From the NCBI GenBank assembly GCA_003991915.1, contig RQTK01000488.1:243970-307969 (forward strand): 64,000 bases of DNA, given 5' to 3'. Of this stretch, positions 12,840-23,600 are shown piece after piece. How positions within the stretch are numbered: position 1 is the first letter of the stretch; each line of letters opens with the position of its first letter. This DNA comes from Elysia chlorotica (lineage: Eukaryota > Mollusca > Gastropoda > Plakobranchidae). The notes beneath the pieces were generated by a model. The model was not told the origin of the DNA and ran no database searches. It saw nothing but the letters and a program-made list of their open reading frames with translations. A program made the translations under genes and the position numbers.

Positions 12840-13180
12840 ACTTCGGTCAATTCGCTGTCTTGGCCGGTACTTATGGAGAGTCGGTCTATACCTTTTCTCC
12901 TCTTGTCGCGCTTATGGGGGTGGGGGGCGCACTCCCTCGTGTGATAGAGCGTTTGGTCTCTCAATCAGGAGGTGCCCGGTTCGAAAATTGGAATCGGTCA
13001 AAAATTTATTTGTCCGGTTTCGTCCTCTACTGGTTGGGTCGGTATCAATATAATGTGACCTGCTAACACAGGAGTCCAGGTCTTCCCTAACTGTCCCTGT
13101 GTGGTAACACGTAAAATTGCTTGACGTTAACCTTGGGGCCCATATAGTCTACTTAGTGCTTTCGTTGGACATCAATCAAA
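12840..13180 (+). mobile_element. tRNA-derived SINE, near full length
   Basis: A tRNA-like head is visible at GATAGAGCGTTTGGTCTC (A-box-like) and GTGCCCGGTTCGAAAA (B-box-like), about 12941-12988. It is followed by the body: CTACTGGTTGGGTCGGTATC, AATGTGACCTG, CAGGAGTCCAGG, then CTTGGGGCCCATATAG. These are the same body blocks, in the same order, as the other copies in the window. This copy shows head and body most clearly in plus orientation. Confidence 0.7.
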
Positions 13181-14232
13181 AGTAAATTGTCAGATGTTAG
13201 TCTTGGGGCGTGTCCGCAGTATATTCCAAAAACTAACCCAACTCAACTCTCCTCCAGTCGCAATCTTCCAATAAGAAGACGCATGCTCCAATAAATTCGT
13301 GGGTAGAGGTCTGCTGTTTATTTTTAGGGTGAAAGAGACTCACATTGTTTCCCTGTTAAATGGGGAATGGGCTGTTAAAGTCACCAAAAACATTGACATC
13401 GAAAATTTGAAGGATTTCAGAGATGATGGGCAGCATTAACTCAGTTTATATTCCATGCATATTACAAAGTTATTTATCTCAAAATGGATTTTTTTTTTAA
13501 AATAGTTTCCGATCGTTTCTGATCGCCCTAGCCAACTTCAGCCGTTTTCGGTCGTGTTCCACCATTTCAGATTGTTTTTTGTTTTGTGTTTTTCAATCCT
13601 TTTCGGCTTATTGCGTTCATTTCCGGTATAATGTAGCACCATAAAAGACCATATAACAAACTTTCTGAAAATTTATGAACTTCATTTAGAAGATTTAGAT
13701 ATAGATCAAGGCTTTTAAATTCAACACAATGGAAGACTATTGCGTATCGATCTATTCTTTTGTTTACCATTCTTTTTTCAACAGTATTGTTAGGTAAGCA
13801 GCTAAAATTTTATGTTAAAAAATGTCGGCTTTTGGATAATGTTTGCCAATTGCACTCTTGTGGACATAAGTACATCGTCAAGGCTGTTTGGAAAGGAGCC
13901 ACACGCGTTGGATATTTGGAGCAAGGACACGCCACTAAAATAATTACATGTAGACAATCTTACCTTTGGAAGATCAACAAAATCGCCAATTTTTAAACAC
14001 GGTGGATCAAGGGCACAAGCGGTGAATATTTAGAGCATTTGCGATGTAAAAAACACTGAGTTGTTTTGTCACCTAACTTTCCTAATGATGTCATCAACCA
14101 AGGACACGCCACTAAATTACATGTAGACATTCTGAACCTTTGAAGGTCAACTCAGCCAGCCCCACTAGGGGACATTTTTAACATGGTGGGGAAGGGGCAC
14201 CGGCGGTGGATTTTTGGCTCATTTACATATAG

Positions 14233-14294
14233 AATACAGACACAAAGAGGGTTCGCATATATTTATTTATATATATATGCGAACCCTCTTTGTC

Positions 14295-14302
<8 letters not shown>
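14233..14302. repeat. Near-perfect palindromic hairpin element
   Basis: The left arm ATACAGACACAAAGAGGG plus TTCGCATATAT is mirrored by the right arm ATATATGCGAACCCTC plus TTTGTCTCTGTAT. There is one mismatch pair and a very short AT loop. A (TA)n run follows. It is likely a foldback or MITE remnant, or a hairpin-prone microsatellite seed. Confidence 0.75.
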
Positions 14303-14331
<29 letters not shown>

Positions 14332-14729
14332 GGCTTATTATAAAGTGTTGGTAAGGTCAGGTCTCGAATAAGGAGTTGTCTGAGTTGCCCAATACTGTAC
14401 TAGAGCATTGGAACAGCGGATGTGTGATATAGATGTATGCAAAGTACATTCAGATTCTTATGATGTAGATGGAAAGCAGTCTATAAATGTTACTTATTCA
14501 TTATTTTTACAATATTGTATGAATCAAAAATTAAAGAAACCGCATATGAAAAGCACTCTGACTAGAACAGAGCATAAACTCTATATAACAAGACAAAATA
14601 ACTAATAAAAATTCAAGTACAAAAGAAAACTCTGTTTTATTTTGGGCGTTGGAATAATCCTTGTTATTTTAGTTATATTCGTCAATATATTTTTACCCAC
14701 ATAATTGTAGTTAGTAAAATTATGATTAC

Positions 14730-14730
<1 letters not shown>

Positions 14731-14782
<52 letters not shown>

Positions 14783-14790
14783 TAATAATA
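14731..14790. repeat. (AAT)n microsatellite
   Basis: About 17-20 AAT units with one ACA interruption. It generates a tyrosine-rich spurious open frame on the minus strand. Confidence 0.95.
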
Positions 14791-16964
14791 AATATAGTAA
14801 AAATAAAAAATGCTGAACAAAAGAGACAAACTTAAATCTTTAAGTTTATTTGTCAAATACAGTATGTTTTGGAAATGTGTGCCCAATTTGATATGAAAAT
14901 ATAAGAAAAAAAAATGGAATACATGTACCATGCCATTCTTACGCTGTGAAATAAAATCTTTCAAAATATACAAGAAACTAAATGTATTGACAAATGATAC
15001 TAATACATGTAACAGCAAGTATTTAATTAAAGAGAAAAGTTAATAAGGAAAATACAGAGATACTAATTCTTCAAGATTAAAACCCCCTGGAAATCTACTA
15101 CAGTCCTATTTACTACTTGGTGATAGGAGATCTAAAAGATCAAATACCAATCGTTTGTACAAATTTCACGAGGTGTTCATAGCAGTGGAAGTTGCATTAC
15201 TATGAATAATAAAACCACTGCAGTATTTCAATGAAGTTACTTTATTAAAACAGAATAGAAAAACATTAGAAATCCCATATCATCTTAAAATAAAATAATT
15301 TCAATTCACCATGAATTGCTGCAATGTTACAATGATTATTATGAATAACACTAATAGAACTGATATGCATAAAAGCATGCAGATATTTAGCCTCTCACTA
15401 AAACAGAAAAAGTACATCAAGAGAAAAATTCAGACAACAGTATTCATTCATAATGCCATTTAAAAAAAAGTATCTGGCAATTATCAGAAATCTAAAAGGC
15501 CACACATGTTTCAGTTAAGTATTTTGAAATATTACATTATTAGTTTCTTAAATCAAAAACATATCCCAATGAGAAAGATATAACTATGAAATACAAAATA
15601 CATGTACAAGATCTCCTAGACAAGAATTTAAAATCTATAACATTAACATAATAGTGACAAAAGGATTTGTGCTGAACACAAAAAATTTTCTTTGCATATT
15701 ATTTTGTCTAGTTATACAGATCAACACAGACCCTTAATGTAGGTGTTATTCAGTCTAAATAAACTTAAGATAACAAATTTTAACAAGAAAGCATAGATTT
15801 ATTCCCAAGTTATAAAAATAAGCCATACTTGATGGTTAAAATCAGCACACAAAATAAGTACTTTCAAGAGAAAATTATATACCCATGTTTTGTTCTCCAG
15901 TCCAGTCCAGTTGAGTCGATAAACCTCCGATTGGAAAACAAAAAAAAAAGAAAATAATCCTTAAAACAAGCTACTTTTCACAAAGTAGGATGATGCTGAT
16001 CACAGAGAAAGCTCACACAAGTGCCAAATAATAAAAAAAAAAAGTATGATTTTGAGATCAATCGAGCAGGATGTTCTAGTTTTTGTTGAAGGATATTTTC
16101 ATCAAACTAAAAATTTCATGCTTAATTTTTCATAGCTAAAAGCTTAAAAGAACAACAACAAAACGGTACACAAAACATCAGAATATAATCATGAGATAAG
16201 AGAAATTAAAAACAATTTTGCAAATAGGAATTAGGAGAAAAATTGCCACCACCAGTCTGGACTCTTTTACATAACAAGAGGAAACAATAAATTAGATAAA
16301 AAATAATATTAGTAATGCCCAGATAAAAAAACAACAAAAATAAATAATGCTTAAATATTTTGCTAATGGCAAATTTATTTTAAAAAATCGAGAAGAAAAT
16401 TAACATGCATACAGTGACATCCCATCCAATTAGTGTTATTACAAAGGAAAGAATGTGAAATATTTTTTTTCAACAACTGATAATACAACAGCTTCTTACA
16501 TTACAGATCTATAAACGTTCATTTTATTTTCTGAAACAAAGTATATCAACGACTAACAGAACATAACATCCCAAACAATATAAATAATTGGGCTAGCCAA
16601 GTTTTAATCAGATCAATGTTTCAGTAGGTCTCCTGTTGATCACCACTCATACTTGTACCATCCCATGAAGCAATGATTTTCTTCATGTCTTTACTTTATA
16701 CTTCGGTTTAAAACATTGATTAATATTTTAATACTTTGTCATGCAAGTGATTTCAGAAAAACAATGAGATAAGTATGGAACACAACACACAGTATGTAAA
16801 GAAAATGCTGGTTGAAAGACAAGCTTGGGTAGCTTAAAAACAAATTCATTAATTTCGTTATTTTGAACTCATCATAAAAAGTTGTATTAAAATTATTTAA
16901 AACCACGCTACACAGATGACATTCCATACATTTCTATTTGACTCTTCTATTACCTGGTGCTAGC

Positions 16965-17240
16965 TGGTTGATTCGGTGTTTTAACGTCCAACTCCAGCAC
17001 TATATCAGCTATAATGTGGTCTAGCCCCAAAACAAACATTTGACAAATTTACGTACTGACAGAGACAGAGCAGAGAGATCTGAATTCCCATCTCAGCCAG
17101 TAACAGTAAACTGACACCAACTCAACCAGTGGGGGACAAAATCTAATAAATACATTTTTTTGACCGATCATGGGATTTGAACCGCGGATCTCCCTATTGG
17201 TAGAACATTGCTCTACCATTTTAGCCGTTTTCCCTCCAAC
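16965..17240 (-). mobile_element. tRNA-derived SINE (antisense copy)
   Basis: On the minus strand a tRNA-like head (GGTAGAGCAATGTTCTACC, then CGCGGTTCAAATCCC as B box) is followed by the body CACTGGTTGAGTTGGTGTCA, TGGCTGAGATGGGAAT, GGGGCTAGACCACATTATAG and an end GTTGGACGTTAAAACACC. The head differs from that of the 61093-61295 copy. Confidence 0.7.
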
Positions 17241-19178
17241 CTGGTGCTAGCAATATAACGATATTTGCAAAACAAAAAAATAGGAAACTAATACTAGTCA
17301 TATTTAGTTAAAACAATTGGGAGCTAAAAAAGCTTGATTTACGTATTGCTCATTAAACAACAAGAGCAAAAAAAAACAGTTCTTGTCATATATTACATGC
17401 AATCTCGTCATAGAAGGCGTTATAATTATGTCTTTTTCATTTTCTCGTTTTGCAGCAAGATAAAGCACAGTGTACAAAAATGTTTGTCACGTCAAAATAT
17501 AACATGAAAAAAAAAAAAGACAAAAAAAAACCCATTTAAAATAAAAAGCAGCTAAAAAACAAAATTCATTAAAAAAAAAAAATAAAAAATTTTCCTTTTC
17601 CAACAACTTGCTGCCCAAACTGTCAAGTCAATGGACATAACGGAATCAATGTAATTTATTATGCTTTTGCTTAAAACAAAATAAATTAGCCATTAAATAA
17701 ACAAACATACATTAATATAATTAGTTTGTCTAAAAAAAGTGAACAAATTAACCTAGTTAAAGATAATTTATGTGAGCCCTAATCATGAAACAATGAAGCA
17801 ACAAAATGGAATGTCATGGTAAAATATACAATTTATAATAGGATTTGAATTGGACTGAACTAAAAAGCAATAGAGTTGTAAAAACATAAATATAAAATGG
17901 GTATAAAGAAACAATCTCAGTATATTTTTTTCTTAAAATTATACCTGCCTCCTTATGATACGATCTGAATACACACAATTTCAACATTTGAAATTAAATA
18001 AAGCAGCTTTCATCAACCTTTCTCAATGTTGAAAACATAAAATATTTACTTTGGACAGCAACTTGGCTTTTTAAAAAATATACTCTTGCTACATTTTTTC
18101 TTACTCCTAATATATGAATTCCAACCTGGTTTGGTTTATTTCTACATGCTCTATTTATCTGTTGTATTTCATTACAACTTAATAAATATACTTTTAAGGA
18201 ATCTTACACAATGTTTGAGTGGTTCCAATATCTGTGATGCAGTTCAGAATAATGTATTTTTTTACATAAACTAGACTGCAATATCTCTGTTATTTAAAAA
18301 TTCAAATTTTGTTATTGAAACATCTCAATATGATCTGTAAGAGCTGCTATTTTTTTGTGTGCCAAGCTATTCAACCGAAACAAGGAAGAGAAACCTCATA
18401 AATAAATGTTAAGTCATTTCTTAAAACAATAAGCATAACAAAAATAAATGCATATTTTGGCAAAGTGATCTTGATAAGACATGTATATAATAAGGACACA
18501 TGTTGGCTTTCACCTATTTTAGTTAAGTAATATCATCTCTTATCCTAAAGTATCCTAAGACTTAAAAAAAAAACACCTTAGCTCTGTATAAGCTGTTACA
18601 CTAATCCAACAATAAACAACAACAGCAAAACAATAAAACTCATGAATTTCAGGAACTTCATCAACAATCAGTGAACTAATAAGATTTACAGGCTAATGCC
18701 CCTGTAGCGCATTGCTCTTTTCGCGACATGTGTGCCAGCTATAAGACCTTCACATGTCTTCTGACCGGCTTCTGGTAGAGAAATACCTTTCTGAATTATG
18801 CAATTTCTGACTCAAGAGTGTGCACACAAAAAAAAAGCCAAATTAAGATTCACAGCGAGCGCAAAGCTAAGAGTGAGGATCTTATCTCCACTGGTAGGAC
18901 CTTCCTCTCTCTCTCATGGTTGACGCGTTGCTTAGCCTATCTAGTCTATAAATATAACATCACTGTCAACAATATATAAAAAAGAAGTATTTGACAATTT
19001 CTGTCAAAAGGCTCTACAGGTTTAAGCATCAATGCTCCATAATCATTATAATATCAGGAAGTAGATCTACCATACCCGCATCTGTCTCTGTGACACGAAA
19101 ACAAAGCTAATGCTGCTGTAGTTGTTTATTTTACAATCAGTCTCAGATTAAACCACAGAGGAACTTTAGCTTCTCTCC

Positions 19179-20658
19179 TCAGTTAGAAGAGTACCATCTC
19201 TGCGTGCGACACACAGCGCTCTCCCACTGCCTGTAGTGCAGTTTCAGGTCAGGCCAGTTGGGGCGGGGCTCGAACCGCCTGTCACACTGACGCAAGGCAC
19301 GCAAGTCATCCAAAGACTCCCAGACACCTGGGAAAAAAAAAGAAAAAATCTGAAGACAGTGTTACAGCACTTAAGATGATATAAACTTTATTCATCCACA
19401 AGCGAAATTTGGTTGGATATACAGTAAGATCGACATTGACATGAAAACATTAATAACGTACTGTTATTGATGACTTGCTCCCTCTCTAACCCCTTCCCCC
19501 CCCTCTCTCTCTCTCTTTAATGTCTGCAGGGATCACAGTGAAAAATGTTTCCAACCACGGTCTTAGCCTTAGGAATTGTCCACAGTAGAGGCTATATAGT
19601 GCTGTAACAAATTAACAAGATCATCCCCTCAGTAGTATAACACCCTTTCTCTTTTCTTAACCACTAAAAACCAAACCTACCTGAAGCCAGTCCCGCCAGA
19701 TACGCGGCCCCCAGACACGACATGTCTCCGTGCTGGTTCCTCTCGATTCGCTGGTCTACGAGATCGCTCATCAGCTGCACCAGAAAGTCGTTAGAGGACA
19801 CACCACCGTCTACTCTGATAGTGAAAAAAACAATCACAAAAGGAAGAAAGTTAGCATCGTCGTAGCTTACAGTATGTATCAGAAGCCCATCTAGGTAAAA
19901 AAAAAGGTAGAAAGTTAGCATCATCATAGCTTTCAGTGTGTATTACTAGTCGAGCTATATTGAAAAGAGATAGAAAATTGGAATAACCATAGCTTTCAGT
20001 GTGTATCACAAATCCAATGGGTAAAAAAAAAGGTAGAAAGTTAGCATCATAGTAGCTTTCAGTGTGAATCACCAGTCTAGCTAGGTAAAAAAAAGGTAGA
20101 AAGTTAGCATCATCATATCTTTCAGTGTGTATAATAAACCAAGTGGGTAAAAAAAAGGGTAGAAAGTTAGCATCATCATATCTTTCAGTGTGTATAATAA
20201 ACCAAGTGGGTAAAAAAAAGGGTAGAAAGTTAGCATCATCGTAGCTTTCATTGTGAATCACCAGTCCAGCTATGTGAAAAAGAGGTAGAAAATTGGAATA
20301 ACCATAGCTTTCAGTGTGTATCACGAACCCAACGGGTAAAAAAAAGATAGAAAGTCAGCATCATCGTAGCTTTCAGCGTGTATCATAAGCCCAGCTGTTT
20401 AATAAACAAATCAATAGCCAATTCACTCACCTGACCATGGAGAGAGGAATGCACGTCTCCTTGAGTGCCGTCTCGTACAGCGCCTTGAACCGGAACGCTA
20501 CGGCTTCCAGCATGGCCCTCACCAGCTGGGGTTTCCCCGTCTCTAGCGTCATCCCCATAAAGGCTGGCACCGCCTTGTCGTCGTTGAAGGGAGCCTGAAG
20601 TCCGCTGAACGCGTTCACAAAGTACACACCGCCAGAGTCTGGCGGAAGATAAATAATG

Positions 20659-20693
<35 letters not shown>

Positions 20694-23600
20694 ATGATGA
20701 ATGGAGTTGAGAAGGTTTAACGTCCAACATCCATCAGCACTATATAGGCATGGATCCCAAGACTGTTGTCTGACAATTTTAATGTGCTGCCACCACAGAG
20801 ACAGGGTGGGGATACCATGACTCCTGTCTCAGCCGATCACAGTAAACTGACACCGACCCAACCAATAGGGGGGGGGGGGGGGGGGGGCAAAAGTTACACC
20901 CTTTGCTATGTATTGGGGGGGGGACTGATGAAACAGATTGTCACTTAGTTGTATATGTTAAGCAATGAGGGTAAATTAGGTACAAGTAGAAATTTGGACT
21001 TTTTGAGTTGTTTGCAGTGTTCCTGAAAGTATTAGGTGCACTTTAAAAAATTGAAAAAATTGCGACTCTATGATTTGTAGAACCAGAGATAAACCTTATA
21101 ACTTTAAAATCATAAACGATCAATATAGAGTTGACTGTCAATGTTTAGAGGGGTCTAGCTCAAAACTTTTATCCGCGACGTGAGCCTGATTCAACCTGGT
21201 TGCCTCACATAATGTCCTATTTAATTTGTGCAACAGTAAATATTTACAATATTTTGGAAATGAGAAGACTACATAAAGCAACCAAAATATGTGTTCTTTG
21301 TCAGATGATTTTTTACCTTTCACAAATTTAGTGATGAAAAAAACAACCATGAAAATCAAAATAGACCTACCTGAGACAGACTCTGCCACCTGTGAGCTTT
21401 CTGTAATGTCATCAATAAGACCTTGAAATAGAAAACACACAAAAATCACAAATTATATAATTCCTAAAATAATACAAAACTAAAAATTATAGATATCTAA
21501 CCCCATATTATTTACAAGACTATTCCATTCAACCATTTTTGTGACGCCGCAAAATCCATGACCATAGCACTACATATCCATCTAAATTAAAATAAATCTT
21601 TGTTCTCTATGCATAAAAAAACGGCAGTGCATATTTTTTTTTTAGAGATTTTTCACTCTGTTGCAGAGCACTGAGTACTAGGTTTTTACATCAGCGGTCA
21701 GCGTTTTTCTTTGGGTTGACATGTTATAAGTTACCAAAGTCTCGATACAATTCAATCTTTAGATATTTAAAACTGACAGTCTATCTCATCTAATCGGTAG
21801 ACATTCTAAAAGTATAGATGTTAAAGAATACCACTAATAACCAGAACAGAAAGTTTCCCTTTTAAAAAGAGTTGGCTTACAGACTATCGCACTTTATTTA
21901 ACCTGTTTGTATGAACAGGTGCCCAGCTTGTTTCTTACCAAAACTTAAAAGTACTATGGGTTCTAAGTACTCTGGTTTACCTATAGATTTTGCCCACTCG
22001 AGCACAGTCCCAGTGTCTGAACAAAGACCCTCAGCCAGAAACACAGTCTGACTTCCAATCTTCCAGCCAACAATGGGGTACAGACCTGGGATATGAATTG
22101 ATATAAACACAGTGTTGGTTTAGAAGGAAGGAAAAGTCAATGAAACATCTTTGCGACAAATAAAAAGTCAAGAAAGAGGATTGATAGATAGATAGATAGA
22201 GAGAGAGAGACACACACACACACACACACTGAGTTAGTTCATGATGACAAAATAGAACAACTTATTCTGAAATCTTGCAGCTAAAAAAAAACAACAACAC
22301 TCCCCTCCCGACACATATCAGCTATAGACCACCCCACTAAAACCTTTTACGTTGCCATGGATACCTGCTACAGAGGCGTGAGGCTTGTTCCCGGTGTTGA
22401 GGTCGAGGAAAGTTCCTGTTCCCATGGTGCACTTGACGTCGCCGACATCGAAACAACAGTGACCAAACATGGCCCCTTGTTGGTCCGCAACCTGATTCAG
22501 ACGGAAGGATAGAAGAAATTTGCATTAAGGCTCCGGGTCTTCAAATCACCTGGCTTGTCTGTTTGTTGGTTGCTATTATGCTAAGTGTACAACGTTAGCA
22601 CTATATAGGTTATATTGTAGGTGCGCCTCAAGACTAAGGTCTGATAATTTAAAGTGCTTCCACTCAGAGACAATGCTGGGAGATCTGATGTCCTGTCTCA
22701 GATGGTTTCATTATTCTGGCATCCTACCTCACAAATGCCTTTTGCACAGTTTAATCACGATTCTAACTCTTGGTCCCCCAATGGTCTGCCAAAGTGCATG
22801 AGATCAACTGTTCTTTAATTATCTCACAATTTAGAATATTTTCTCAACAGATAAATTATCTGAATGCTCTACAAATCATGCGTTTTTTTTTTTAAAAAGC
22901 ACACTCACCACAGCTGTGATAGGCAGCTTGAATCCAATTACAGATGGGCTCGTGTCACCAAACTTCCCACTAAGACAAAGAAACAAACAGTTGAGAGAAG
23001 ACAAAACTGAGCACATCATTGAATTAAGTTCCTCATGAAGCAGACATCCAAACAGAATCTGAAGGAGCTAAGTCTAAAGGTGAAATGCTTTAGTGTTCAA
23101 TTATTGATTAAGAAAATTTGATTTCATTGTTTGTGTTTTTGTAGTTATTGATTTATAAGCCTTTGCATATGAATTATTATAAACATGCAGTAAGTCATAG
23201 ATTTTTGTGTCAGTGAAAATTATCTCATGATAATTTTTCATCATGCTCAGATAAATAAGGGGAATTTCAATACAATGAACAAGAGCCAATACATTATGGC
23301 TTTAAAAAAGTTTAAAAAACAGAGAGAACTGAAATTGAGTGAAATATCATACTCATGCCATTTATTATCCATACAAATAAAGAAAAATATCAGACACACA
23401 CAGGGTGACCATCATATACCAGTCTTGTTCAAAATGTTTCTATACATAAGTAAATGTTATAAAACTAAAAGATGCCACTTAGGATACCAACCTTGTGTCA
23501 CTTATCTTTGGAAAGATGGAAAGGGGAATGTTCAGAAGGTTACACACAATAGAACTCCACTCCATCTGATAAGGAAAAGGCAGGGGGGTTGGGAAAGGAT

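Larger units (their letters stand above)
12267..19178. other. Gene-poor interval between AKR and GK5 (GK5 3' flank at right)
   Basis: About 6.9 kb contain no recognisable coding exon. The interval holds SINE copies (about 12840-13180 and 16965-17240), a diverged direct repeat (13909-13980 versus 14097-14165, sharing CAAGGACACGCCACTAAA), a hairpin element (14233-14302), a (TA)n run (about 14300-14326) and an (AAT)n run (14731-14790). A TTTATT (AATAAA on the minus strand) near 15240 is a candidate GK5 poly(A) signal. The AT-rich stretch 15.2-19.1 kb could be GK5 3' UTR or spacer. Confidence 0.45.

Noticed and set aside
14602..15018. 138-codon Tyr-rich minus-strand frame
   Set aside because: Produced by the (AAT)n run. 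The flanks are AT-rich and lack domain resemblance.
19851..20324. 157-codon minus-strand open frame with repeating IHTESYDDANFLPFF peptide
   Set aside because: It is the 63-bp intronic array read through. 63 is a multiple of 3, so the frame stays open by arithmetic. It lies in a GK5 intron and is not in frame with exon 12 because of a 64-bp step.
19846..20400. CRISPR-like array (regular repeats)
   Set aside because: Units are contiguous with no unique spacers, and the locus is an intron of an animal gene.
20427..20730. Second overlapping minus-strand frame with poly-Pro at GK5 exon 11
   Set aside because: It is the wrong frame of exon 11 plus the poly-C run. The GK5 frame is the conserved one.
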